Assembly: GCF_020991275.1 (NCBI RefSeq)
Contig: NZ_JAJLQY010000014.1
Coordinates: forward strand, 62,001-126,000
Direction: 5' to 3'
Length of the DNA: 64,000 nucleotides
Source of the DNA: Actinocorallia sp. API 0066
GTDB taxonomy: Bacteria > Actinomycetota > Actinomycetes > Streptosporangiales > Streptosporangiaceae
Part shown: in pieces, positions 1 to 8,055 of the stretch
How the letters are laid out: the number at the start of each line of letters is the position of its first letter
Numbering within the stretch: the stretch's first letter is position 1
The notes under the pieces: generated by a model
Databases searched by the model: none
What the model was told of the DNA's origin: nothing
The model's input: only the letters and a program-made list of their open reading frames with translations
Made by a program: the position numbers and the translations under genes

Positions 1-1061
1 TCGGCGACGCTGGTGCCGCCGACGACGCCGTCGTGGGTGCGGTCCTCGGGCACAAAGCCGAGCCCGGCGCGCAGCCTGGCGCGCGGTGTCATACCGGTCA
101 GCTCGGTGCCGTCGAGGGTGATGGACCCGTCGTCGGGCGTCAGGAGGCCGAGGACGGCCTGGGCCAGCTCGGTCTGGCCGTTGCCCTGGACCCCGGCGAC
201 GCCGAGGATCTCGCCGGGCCTGATGTCGAAGCTGAGCCCGTCCACGACGGCCTGGCCCGCCGCGTTGCGCACGGTCAGGTCACGGACGGAGAACGCGGGC
301 GCCGCGCCCGTCTCCCGCACCGGGTCCTTCTCGACCCGCAGCCGCACCTCGCGGCCGACCATCAGGGACGCCAGCTCGCTCTCGGACGCCGAAGGCTCGG
401 CCGTCCCGACGACCTTGCCGCGCCGGATCACGGTGATCCGGTCGGCGATCGCCTTGACTTCCTTCAACTTGTGCGTGATGAAGACGATGGCCGCGCCCGC
501 CTCGCGCAGCCTGCGCATGACGGTGAACAGCTCCTCGGTCTCCTGCGGGGTGAGGACGGCGGTGGGCTCGTCCAGGATCAGGAAGCGGGCGTCGCGGGTG
601 AGCGCCTTGATGATCTCGACCCGCTGCTGGACGCCGACCGGCAGGTCGCCGACGAGCGCGTCGGGGTCCACCGCGAGCCCGTACCGCTGGGAGATCTCCC
701 GGACGTGCTCGCGCGCCGCCTTCTTGTCCAGAAGGACGCGGTTCTTGGTGCGCTCGTCGCCCAGCATGACGTTGTCGGCGACGGTGAAGACCGGCACGAG
801 CATGAAGTGCTGGTGCACCATGCCGATCCCGGCGTTGATGGCCGAGCGCGGCCCGTCGAGCGCGAGGGGCGCGCCGTCCACCCGGATCTCGCCCTCGTCG
901 GGTTGATACAACCCGTAAAGGATGTTCATCAGGGTGGATTTGCCCGCTCCGTTCTCGCCGAGCAGGCAGTGGATCTCCCCCGGCGTGATGACGAGGTCGA
1001 TCGCGTCGTTGGCCACCAGGGAGCCGAAGCGTTTGGTGATGCCCCTGAGTTCAAGAGCCAC
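1..1061 (-). CDS. ABC transporter ATP-binding protein (nucleoside/BMP type), 3' end outside window
   Basis: This is the ATP-hydrolysing subunit of an importer fed by the BmpA lipoprotein encoded just upstream. The translated N-terminus begins VALELRGITKRFGSL, followed by Walker A GENGAGKST, a Q-loop in GMVHQHFMLV, a signature-like segment LPVGVQQRVEI and Walker B LILDEPT. A second ABC module begins near PGEILGVAGVQGNGQ. Two fused ABC modules are typical of sugar/nucleoside importers (RbsA/NupA class), which act at the inner face of the membrane. The GTG at 1061 is preferred because GGAAGAG sits about 9 bases upstream; the in-frame GTG at 1070 abuts that site. The gene runs off the left edge, so its C-terminus and the permease genes are not visible. 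Substrate is inferred from the salvage genes next door. Confidence 0.9.
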   Translation of the reverse strand, partial: MALELRGITKRFGSLVANDAIDLVITPGEIHCLLGENGAGKSTLMNILYGLYQPDEGEIRVDGAPLALDGPRSAINAGIGMVHQHFMLVPVFTVADNVMLGDERTKNRVLLDKKAAREHVREISQRYGLAVDPDALVGDLPVGVQQRVEIIKALTRDARFLILDEPTAVLTPQETEELFTVMRRLREAGAAIVFITHKLKEVKAIADRITVIRRGKVVGTAEPSASESELASLMVGREVRLRVEKDPVRETGAAPAFSVRDLTVRNAAGQAVVDGLSFDIRPGEILGVAGVQGNGQTELAQAVLGLLTPDDGSITLDGTELTGMTPRARLRAGLGFVPEDRTHDGVVGGTSVA

Positions 1062-1106
1062 CCTGGACACCTCTTCCGGAACTGAGGGGCTGGGACGGGG
1101 TCAGCA

Positions 1107-1140
1107 GCCCCGGAGCGGCGGTTTCGCGCCGCTCCGGGGC
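1107..1140 (-). terminator. Intercistronic GC-rich hairpin between bmpA and the ABC ATPase gene
   Basis: A perfect 13-bp inverted repeat (GCCCCGGAGCGGC and its complement) has an 8-base loop and lies between the bmpA stop and the ATPase start. It has no T-run. Such hairpins often end or stabilise the abundant binding-protein transcript relative to downstream transporter genes; that role is inferred here. Confidence 0.6.
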
Positions 1141-1149
1141 AGGTCGGGA

Positions 1150-2214
1150 TCAGCCCTTCGGCTGAGCCGCGGACTTGATGGTGATCGCGCCCGAGACGAT
1201 GTCGGCCTTGATCTTGTCAAGCTCGGCCTTCACGTCGGCCGGGACCTTGGCGTCGTACTGGTGGAACGGCGCCAGGCCGGTGCCGCCGTTCTCCAGGGTG
1301 CCGAGGTAGCCGCCGGTCAGGTCGCCCGCGCCGGCCTTGGTGATGGCCTCCTCGACGGCGCCCGCGACGTTCTTCAGCACCGAGGTGAGGAACACGTCGC
1401 AGTACTCGGCGACGGACTCGCAGCCGTCGGAGTCGACCCAGATGACCGAGACCTTGCCGCCGGACTCCTTGGCCGCCGCGGCCGCGCCGAGGCCGGTGCC
1501 GCCCGCGACCGGGAAGATCACGTCGGCGCCCTGCTCGATGAAGCCCTTGGAGATGGTCTTGCCCTTGGCCTGGTCGCCGAAGTCACCCGCGATGGAGCCG
1601 CTGTCGGGCTTGGCGGGGTCCCAGCCGATGACCTCGACCTTCTTGCCCTTCTTCTCGTTGAAGTACTGGACGCCCTCGTAGAAGCCGTCCATGAAGATCG
1701 TGACGGGCGGGATCGCCAGGCCGCCGAAGGTCGCGACCTTGCCGGTCTGCGACGTCGCCGCGGCGAGGTAGCCGGCCTGGAAGGAGCTCTGCGCGGTGTT
1801 GAACTGCATGCCGTAGACCTTCTGGCCCTCGACCGAGCCGGAGTCGACGATCGCGAACTGCTGGTTCGGGTTGTCCTTCGACGCCTGGGTGGTGGCGTCG
1901 CCCATCAGGCCGCCGACCGTGACGATGGTGTCGCAGCCCTTGTTGATGAGGTTGGTGATGTTCGGGATGTAGTCGTTCTCCGAGGTGGAGGCGACGTAGT
2001 CGGCCTTGCCGCTGGTGGCCTTGGCACCCGCCTGCATGCCCTTCCAGGCGGCGGCGTTGAACGAGCGGTCGTCGATGCCGCCGGTGTCGGTGACCATACA
2101 GGCGAGCGGGCCGGCGGCCTCGCTTCCCTTGTTCTCGTCAGGAGCCTCGCCGCAGGCCGCGACCAGCAACGCGAGCCCAGCCAGACCGGCTGCGAGCCGA
2201 ATCCCCTTGGACAC
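1150..2214 (-). CDS. bmpA: BMP-family substrate-binding lipoprotein (nucleoside ABC importer)
   Basis: Extracytoplasmic binding lipoprotein that would deliver nucleosides to the importer. The 354-residue product starts VSKGIRLAAGLAGLALLVAAC: a short positive n-region, a hydrophobic stretch and a lipobox with Cys21. The mature part has BMP/PnrA features, such as MVTDTGGIDDRSFNAAAWKG near the start and an internal MDGFYEGV segment. The GTG at 2214 is chosen because GGAGG lies 5 bases upstream and it gives a clean signal peptide; longer upstream starts would add a non-signal tail. The ABC ATPase gene follows 88 bp downstream. Divergent cdd, then deoA and add, point to nucleosides as substrate. 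Confidence 0.9.
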   Translation of the reverse strand: MSKGIRLAAGLAGLALLVAACGEAPDENKGSEAAGPLACMVTDTGGIDDRSFNAAAWKGMQAGAKATSGKADYVASTSENDYIPNITNLINKGCDTIVTVGGLMGDATTQASKDNPNQQFAIVDSGSVEGQKVYGMQFNTAQSSFQAGYLAAATSQTGKVATFGGLAIPPVTIFMDGFYEGVQYFNEKKGKKVEVIGWDPAKPDSGSIAGDFGDQAKGKTISKGFIEQGADVIFPVAGGTGLGAAAAAKESGGKVSVIWVDSDGCESVAEYCDVFLTSVLKNVAGAVEEAITKAGAGDLTGGYLGTLENGGTGLAPFHQYDAKVPADVKAELDKIKADIVSGAITIKSAAQPKG

Positions 2215-2364
2215 TTCTGCCTCCATAGAACGCCTGAGCCACGGCAACGGTTGCCTCGGCTTGTCGAATATCCACAGGTTCACCGTCCGTGGCCGTAACA
2301 GTCGACATGCCCCGTCAACTTGTGGGCATACCGTTACGGAACAGCCGCGGGCGGCTCACGTATA

Positions 2365-2382
2365 CCGTCATACGTGTGACGG
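2365..2382. promoter_or_regulatory. Near-palindromic operator in the bmpA/cdd intergenic region
   Basis: The 18-mer CCGTCATACGTGTGACGG is symmetric at 16 of 18 positions. Its 14-base core GTCATACGTGTGAC recurs exactly in front of deoA. The self-complementary GTATAC beside it (TATACC on the plus strand, TATACG on the minus strand) could supply a -10 element in either direction. It probably binds a dimeric regulator of nucleoside uptake and salvage; the regulator is not identified. Confidence 0.6.
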
Positions 2383-2473
2383 CAACTTTAACCGCGAATG
2401 TCCCATGGCGCGACCCCCCGGACACCCGCTGCTGACCTGCTGTTCACCCCCTCGGCGGGGTTAGGCTCCGGCC

Positions 2474-2887
2474 ATGGTTGAGATCGACTGGCCCGCCCTG
2501 CGGGCCGCGGCGAGGGCCGCAATGAGCCGTTCATACTCGCCCTACTCGGGCTTCCCGGTGGGTGCCGCGGCCCTGACGAGCGACGGCAGAATCGTCACGG
2601 GGAGTAATGTCGAGAACGCCTCGCTCGGCATGACGCTCTGTGCCGAATGCAGCCTGGTATCGGCTTTGTACGGTGCGGGCGCCCCCTCGGAGCTCACCTT
2701 CGCGGAGCCGCCCCGGTTGCTCGCCGTGAGCGTCGTCGACAGGGACGGCGGCCCGCTGACGCCCTGCGGGCGCTGCCGCCAACTCCTCCACGAACACGGC
2801 GGTCCGGCGCTCCAACTGGAGACGACAACGGGAGTCAGACCGCTCTCCGACTACCTTCCCGACGCCTTCGGCCCCGAATATCTGTAA
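2474..2887 (+). CDS. cdd: Cytidine deaminase
   Basis: Deaminates cytidine and deoxycytidine to uridine and deoxyuridine in pyrimidine salvage. The 137-residue product has the homotetrameric CDA layout: SYSPYSGFPVGAA near the N-terminus, the substrate-binding NVENASLG, the zinc/proton-transfer motif CAE (TLCAECS) and the second zinc motif PCGRCRQ. Its length is normal for the family. The ATG is preceded by a weak purine stretch. The gene is divergent from bmpA and lies 112 bp upstream of deoA, which has its own operator, so cdd may be transcribed separately or as the first gene of cdd-deoA-add. Confidence 0.95.
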   Translation: MVEIDWPALRAAARAAMSRSYSPYSGFPVGAAALTSDGRIVTGSNVENASLGMTLCAECSLVSALYGAGAPSELTFAEPPRLLAVSVVDRDGGPLTPCGRCRQLLHEHGGPALQLETTTGVRPLSDYLPDAFGPEYL

Positions 2888-2956
2888 CCCAAACTTAAAC
2901 AAGGGACGTCCGGCGCGAGCGGTCCCCGACGCCGCGCGCGACCAGGGGTGATCCGG

Positions 2957-2975
2957 ATATAGTCATACGTGTGAC
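2957..2975 (+). promoter_or_regulatory. deoA promoter -10 element overlapping the second copy of the nucleoside operator
   Basis: TATAGT (2957-2962) closely matches a -10 hexamer and its last bases run into GTCATACGTGTGAC (2962-2975), identical to the core found in the bmpA/cdd region. An operator placed over the -10 and start site suggests repression. No convincing -35 is visible. Confidence 0.6.
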
Positions 2976-2999
2976 CCACTGAAGAAGGAGACAGGCGCG

Positions 3000-4277
3000 A
3001 TGGACGTCATCGACGTGATCGTCACCAAGCGGGACGGTGGGGAACTCAGTACGGCCCAGATCGACTGGGTGATCGCGGGCTACACCTCCGGCGCTGTCGC
3101 CGACGAGCAGATGTCGGCGCTGAACATGGCGATCCTCCTCAACGGGATGAACCGCCGCGAGATCGGCGACTGGACCAAGGCCATGATCCGCAGCGGCGAA
3201 CGCATGGACTGGGCGGGCCTCGACCGTCCGACGACCGACAAGCACTCCACCGGCGGCGTCGGCGACAAGATCACACTGCCGCTCTCCCCCGCCGTCGCCG
3301 CCTGCGGCGCAGCCGTGCCGCAGCTCTCCGGGCGCGGCCTCGGGCACACCGGCGGCACCCTCGACAAGCTGGAGTCCATCCCCGGCTGGCGCGCCCAGCT
3401 CTCCGGCCCCGAGATGCTCGGTGTGCTGCGCGAGGCCGGAGCCGTCATCTGCGCCGCGGGCGAGGGCCTCGCGCCCGCCGACCGCAAGCTCTACGCGCTG
3501 CGCGACGTGACGGGCACCGTCGAGTCCATCCCGCTCATCGCCTCCTCGATCATGTCCAAGAAGATCGCCGAGGGCACGTCCGCGCTCGTCCTCGACGTCA
3601 AGTGCGGCTCCGGCGCGTTCATGAAGACCCCCGAGCGGGCCCGCGAGCTCGCCCGGACCATGGTCGAGCTCGGCCAGGACGCCGGGGTGCGCACCGTCGC
3701 GCTGCTCACCGCGATGGACCGGCCGCTCGGCCGGACGGCGGGCAACGCCCTTGAGGTCGCCGAATCCGTCGAGGTGCTCGCCGGGGGCGGGCCCGCCGAC
3801 GTCGTCGAGCTGACCGTCGCGCTCGGCCGCGAGATGCTCGCCGCCGCCGGCGTGCACGGCAAGGACCCGGCCGACGCGCTCCGCGACGGCACCGCGATGG
3901 ACCACTGGCGGCGCATGATCCGCGCCCAGGGCGGCGACCCGGACGCGGCGCTGCCCACCGCCCGCGAGACACACACCGTCACCGCGCCCGCCGCCGGGGT
4001 GCTCACCCGGCTCGACGCGCTGGCCGTCGGCGTCGCGGCGTGGCGGCTCGGCGCGGGACGCGCGCGCAAGGAGGATCCGGTGAGCGCCGGTGCCGGGGTC
4101 GTCTGGCACGCGGTGCCCGGCGACGTCGTCCGGGAGGGGCAGCCGCTGCTCACCCTGCACGCCGACGAGCCGCACCGGTTCGAGCGGGCGCTCCTGGCAC
4201 TGGAGGACGGCTTCGCCATCGAGCCCGGCGCGGACCCGCACCTCCTGCCCCTGATCATCGAGAGGATCGTCCCTTGA
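3000..4277 (+). CDS. deoA: Thymidine phosphorylase (pyrimidine-nucleoside phosphorylase)
   Basis: Phosphorolysis of thymidine or deoxyuridine to free base and deoxyribose-1-phosphate. The 425-residue protein starts [17 protein letters not shown] and contains the phosphate/substrate signature around [16 protein letters not shown] and the glycine-rich [20 protein letters not shown]. The C-terminal part carries the usual domain ending with [18 protein letters not shown] lies about 10 bases before the ATG. The stop overlaps the add start within TTGA, indicating translational coupling. Its products feed the same salvage pathway as cdd and add. Confidence 0.95.
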   Translation: MDVIDVIVTKRDGGELSTAQIDWVIAGYTSGAVADEQMSALNMAILLNGMNRREIGDWTKAMIRSGERMDWAGLDRPTTDKHSTGGVGDKITLPLSPAVAACGAAVPQLSGRGLGHTGGTLDKLESIPGWRAQLSGPEMLGVLREAGAVICAAGEGLAPADRKLYALRDVTGTVESIPLIASSIMSKKIAEGTSALVLDVKCGSGAFMKTPERARELARTMVELGQDAGVRTVALLTAMDRPLGRTAGNALEVAESVEVLAGGGPADVVELTVALGREMLAAAGVHGKDPADALRDGTAMDHWRRMIRAQGGDPDAALPTARETHTVTAPAAGVLTRLDALAVGVAAWRLGAGRARKEDPVSAGAGVVWHAVPGDVVREGQPLLTLHADEPHRFERALLALEDGFAIEPGADPHLLPLIIERIVP

Positions 4278-5353
4278 CGCCGAGCCCCGTCGTACTGCCG
4301 ACCCTTGACGAGATCCGGCGCGCCCCGAAGGTCCTCCTGCACGACCACCTCGACGGCGGCCTGCGCCCCGCGACGATCGTCGAGCTGGCCGACGCGCACG
4401 GCTACACCGGCCTGCCGGAGGCCGACCCCGAAAGGCTGCGCACCTGGTTCCGGGACGCCGCCGACAGCGGGTCCCTGGAGCGGTACCTGGAGACGTTCGA
4501 CCACACCGTCGCGGTGATGCAGACGGCCGACGCGCTCTACCGGGTCGCCTACGAGTGCGCGCAGGACCTCGCCTCAGACGGCGTCGTGTACGCGGAGGTC
4601 CGCTACGCACCGGAACAGCACCTCCTTGGAGGGCTCTCGCTCGACGCGGTGGTGGAGGCCGTCTCCGCAGGGTTCGCCGACGGCGGGCGGGACCACGGGA
4701 TCCGCGTGCTCTCCCTGCTGACGGCGATGCGGCACCAGGCGCGCAGCATGGAGATCGCCGAACTGGCCGTCCGGTACCGGGACCAGGGCGTCGCCGGGTT
4801 CGACATCGCGGGCGCGGAAGCCGGGAATCCGCCTACCCGGCACCTGGACGCGTTCGAGTACCTCCAGCGGGAGAACGCGCACTTCACGATCCACGCGGGC
4901 GAGGCGTTCGGCCTGCCGTCGATCTGGCAGGCGATCCAGTGGTGCGGGGCCGACCGGCTCGGCCACGGCGTCCGCATCATCGACGACATCACCGTCAACG
5001 GGGACAAGACCGACCTGGGGCGGCTCGCACACTACGTCCGGGACAAGCGGATACCGCTGGAGATGTGCCCGACGTCCAACATCCAGACCGGCGCGGCGCC
5101 TTCGATCGGCGAGCACCCGATCGGGCTGCTCAGCAGGCTCCGCTTCCGCGTGACGATCAACACGGACAACCGGCTCATGAGCGGCACGACCCTCTCCGAG
5201 GAGTTCGCCAAGCTCAGTGCCGCGTTCGGCTATGGCTGGGAGGACTTGCGGTGGTTCACCCTTAATGCCATGAAATCCGCGTTCATCGACTTCGACGGGC
5301 GGTTGGCGCTCATCAACGGGATCATCAAGCCCGGTTATCCCGATCTGCGCTAG
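4274..5353 (+). CDS. add: Adenosine deaminase
   Basis: Hydrolytic deamination of adenosine and deoxyadenosine to inosine forms. The protein (359 residues from the TTG) shows the metal-binding HDHLDGGLR near the N-terminus, the central [10 protein letters not shown] with the catalytic His/Glu region, LGHGVRI, and the late metal-binding Asp in [10 protein letters not shown]. The TTG at 4274 overlaps the deoA stop and has GAGAGG about 8 bases upstream. No ATG or GTG lies close enough to cover the conserved N-terminus, so the rare TTG start is well supported. It is the last gene of the salvage operon. A short inverted repeat, CTAGGT/ACCTAG at 5350-5368, spans its stop. Confidence 0.93.
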   Translation: MTPSPVVLPTLDEIRRAPKVLLHDHLDGGLRPATIVELADAHGYTGLPEADPERLRTWFRDAADSGSLERYLETFDHTVAVMQTADALYRVAYECAQDLASDGVVYAEVRYAPEQHLLGGLSLDAVVEAVSAGFADGGRDHGIRVLSLLTAMRHQARSMEIAELAVRYRDQGVAGFDIAGAEAGNPPTRHLDAFEYLQRENAHFTIHAGEAFGLPSIWQAIQWCGADRLGHGVRIIDDITVNGDKTDLGRLAHYVRDKRIPLEMCPTSNIQTGAAPSIGEHPIGLLSRLRFRVTINTDNRLMSGTTLSEEFAKLSAAFGYGWEDLRWFTLNAMKSAFIDFDGRLALINGIIKPGYPDLR

Positions 5354-5400
5354 GTTGGGGCGACCTAGATCTTGATGTATCCCCCCGAGGTGAATCTCCC

Positions 5401-8055
5401 ATGCGACCCTTCGAACCCGGCGATCCTGGGCTCGTCGGCGGGCTCTGGCTGAGCGGGCGGCTCGGCGAAGGCCCCCGCGGCGTCGTCTTCCTCGGCCGCA
5501 GGCAGGACGGCGGAGAGATCGCCGTCAAACTCCTGCACGCGCATCTCACCGAGGACCCCGTCGTCTGGGAGGGCTACCAGCGCGCGATGGAGGCGGTCGT
5601 CGCCCTGCACGCGCCGCACACCGCCAAGGCGCACGCGACGGGCCTGGTGGGCGCCCGGCCCTACCTGATGTCGGACTACGTCGAGGGCACCCCGCTCGCC
5701 GAGGCCGCGCTCCCCCTGTCGGTCCCCGACGTGGAGCGCCTCGCCGCCGAGACGGCCACCGCCCTGGCGGCCCTGCACGCCGCCGGCGTCCCGCACGGCG
5801 CCCTCACCCCCGCGAACGTCTTCCTGACGGGCCGCGGCGCCGTCCTCACCGACTACGGCCTCGCCCCCGCCCCGTCCCCCACCTCCTTCGCCGACGACAT
5901 CCGGGCCTGGGCCGCCCTCGTCTCCTCGGCCGCCGGAACCCCAGAGGTCCTCCCCCCGCGCCTCTTCTCCCTGGTCGAGTCCTGCTCCTCCGCCACCCCA
6001 CCCCCCGCCGCCGCCCTCCTCACCTCCCTCACCCACCCAGCCCCACCCCCCACCTCCCCCGACCCGGCAACCCCCGCCTACGCCGCCGCCCCCGTCGAGA
6101 CCGAGCCGACCGCGCCCACCAGCGCGGCAACGGCCGACGACACGACACCAAGCAAGACCGTCACCCCGGACACCATCGCCTCCGAGCCCGCCGCAGCCGA
6201 TGGCGAAGCCGAGCAGACCCCCCTGCCGCACCGCTCCTCCGGCGGCACCTCGGTCGTCTCCGCCGCCGCCGCCCACCGCCCCCGGGGGGACGACGACCCC
6301 CTGGGCGTGTCCGCCTCCGGCGCCAACGCGACAGTCGTGGAGCCCCTCCACCGATTCGGCAGCTCCCACGACCCCCTGGGACAACCCACCCCCAACACCT
6401 CCACCCCCAACGCGACGATCGTCGAGCCCCTCCCCACCCCCTACGACACCAGCGTCGTCACCCCACTCCTACCTCCCTCCCCAACCCCCCCGCCCGCCTC
6501 ACACGCCTCCCTCACCGACCCCCTCTCCGCCACCACCCACGACCCGACCGAAGCCCCCGCCGCCCACCTCCTACCGCCTCTGGGCGCCGCCGGACTCCCC
6601 ACCGGAGACCCCGCCGCCCAGGCGCCACCACCCCTCAGCACAGCCGCACTCCCCGCCGAAGACCCCACGGCACTCGGCCCGCTCGCCGCCATCGGATTCC
6701 CGCCCCTCGGCCCGGCCGACCAGGCGCCACCGCCCCCCGGCCCGGCCGGACTCCCCGCCGAAGCCCCCGCGACGTTCAGCACCGCCGGACTCACCTCAGC
6801 GGACGCCACACACCAGGCCCTACCGGTACTCGGCACCGCCGGGCTTCCCCCGGCAGAGCCCGCAGACCAGGCGCTGCCGCCGCTCGGCGCGGCCGGGCGC
6901 CCCGCCGGAGACCCCGCGACGTTCGGCGCTGCCGGGCTTACCGCAACAGACACCACGCACCAGGCCCTACCGGTGCTCGGCGCTGCCGGGCTTCCCGCCG
7001 GAGACCACGCGGCGCTCACGCCGCTCGGTGCGGCCGGGCCTCCCTCTGCCGATGCCCCGGAACAGGCGTTGCCGCCGCTCGGCGCGGCAGGGGATTCTGC
7101 GGCGCTTGGCGCGGTCGGGCTGACGGTGGCGGACGGCGCGCATCAGGCGTCGCCGGAGCCTCGTGTGGAAGGGATGTCCGGCGGTGAGGCCGGGGCGGTC
7201 GTGGCGGCGGGGCAGGTGCCTTCGGGTGGGGTGCCGCTTGGGGGGGCGGGGATTCCGTCGGTCGGGGCGGTGCCGCCCGAGGGTGGCTGGGCCGGGCCCG
7301 GGACGCCGCCGCCGTGGGACGCCGGAGTGCTCGCGCCGACGCCGCCGAAGCGGCGGTCACGCGGGGCGCTGGTGGCGGTCGCCGCCTCCGTCACCGTGGT
7401 GCTGGCGCTGGCCGGCGTGTTCGCGCTGACCCGGCTCGGCGGCGACGCACCGGCGGACACGACCGTCGCCAAGCCCGGCGTGGCCGCCACCCAGACCCCG
7501 ACGGTCGAGGCGCCGCCGGTGCCCGCGACCCCCAGCCCGACGATCGACCCCGGCGAGGAGACCGAGAACGGCGGCTCCCCCGCGCCGAAACCGCCGCAGA
7601 CCACGGCGCAGCCACCCGCCGACACCCCTAAACCCAAGCCTAAACCCAAGTCCAAAAAGAACCTCGTCGCCAACGGCGGGTTCGAGACGGGCTTCGGCGC
7701 CTGGCTGCCGCGCGCCGTGGAGTTCCTCGGCCCGAAGAAGGCGCATTCGGGCGGCAAGGCCGTCCTGCTCAGGCCCGGTGAGGGCTATGACGCGGCGGTC
7801 GAGCTCGTCGTCACCGGGCTCAAGCCGCACACCCTGTACACCCTCACCGGCTGGGTCACCGCGAAGGGCGGCAGCACCTACATCGGCGTCATGGACTACG
7901 GCGGCCCGACCCGGGACTCAAGTTCGGCGCGCAAGGGCTGGACCCGGTTGAGCGTCATCTTCCAGACCGGCGACCAGACCACGGCGCGGATCTACTGCTG
8001 GCGGCAGCTGCCCGGCACCGGGGCCTGTGACGACATGGCGGTTCACCGGCGCTAG
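5401..8055 (+). CDS. Membrane pseudokinase with long Pro/Ala repeat linker and extracellular carbohydrate-binding-like domain
   Basis: The N-terminal ~200 residues look like a Ser/Thr protein kinase: Gly-rich loop GRLGEGPRGVVFLG (19-32), Lys43 in IAVKLL, a catalytic-loop remnant HGALTPAN (132-139) and DYG (151-153). The catalytic Asp of the HxD motif is replaced by Ala134 and the C-lobe is short, so catalysis is doubtful. A low-complexity Pro/Ala/Thr region follows (about 200-640). A basic stop-transfer sequence and one membrane helix lie near 655-677, then a Thr/Pro linker. The last ~130 residues (from NLVANGGFETGFGAW) resemble CBM4/9-type beta-sandwich domains. Topology suggests a cytosolic pseudokinase and an outside glycan-binding sensor. 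Its stop shares CTAG with the convergent amidohydrolase gene. Confidence 0.75.
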   Translation: MRPFEPGDPGLVGGLWLSGRLGEGPRGVVFLGRRQDGGEIAVKLLHAHLTEDPVVWEGYQRAMEAVVALHAPHTAKAHATGLVGARPYLMSDYVEGTPLAEAALPLSVPDVERLAAETATALAALHAAGVPHGALTPANVFLTGRGAVLTDYGLAPAPSPTSFADDIRAWAALVSSAAGTPEVLPPRLFSLVESCSSATPPPAAALLTSLTHPAPPPTSPDPATPAYAAAPVETEPTAPTSAATADDTTPSKTVTPDTIASEPAAADGEAEQTPLPHRSSGGTSVVSAAAAHRPRGDDDPLGVSASGANATVVEPLHRFGSSHDPLGQPTPNTSTPNATIVEPLPTPYDTSVVTPLLPPSPTPPPASHASLTDPLSATTHDPTEAPAAHLLPPLGAAGLPTGDPAAQAPPPLSTAALPAEDPTALGPLAAIGFPPLGPADQAPPPPGPAGLPAEAPATFSTAGLTSADATHQALPVLGTAGLPPAEPADQALPPLGAAGRPAGDPATFGAAGLTATDTTHQALPVLGAAGLPAGDHAALTPLGAAGPPSADAPEQALPPLGAAGDSAALGAVGLTVADGAHQASPEPRVEGMSGGEAGAVVAAGQVPSGGVPLGGAGIPSVGAVPPEGGWAGPGTPPPWDAGVLAPTPPKRRSRGALVAVAASVTVVLALAGVFALTRLGGDAPADTTVAKPGVAATQTPTVEAPPVPATPSPTIDPGEETENGGSPAPKPPQTTAQPPADTPKPKPKPKSKKNLVANGGFETGFGAWLPRAVEFLGPKKAHSGGKAVLLRPGEGYDAAVELVVTGLKPHTLYTLTGWVTAKGGSTYIGVMDYGGPTRDSSSARKGWTRLSVIFQTGDQTTARIYCWRQLPGTGACDDMAVHRR
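6570..7160 (+). repeat. Degenerate in-frame repeats encoding QALP(P/V)LGAAGLP units
   Basis: The linker of the pseudokinase repeats a motif of the form QALPPLGAAGLPAGD with spacing varying from about 18 to 34 residues. The copies differ in sequence, so this is an old or variable-length array, not a recent clean duplication. Confidence 0.6.

Noticed and set aside
5365-6384. Minus-strand open frame rich in Gly opposite the pseudokinase
   Set aside because: Low-complexity Gly/Arg/Val shadow of the Pro/Ala-coding strand.
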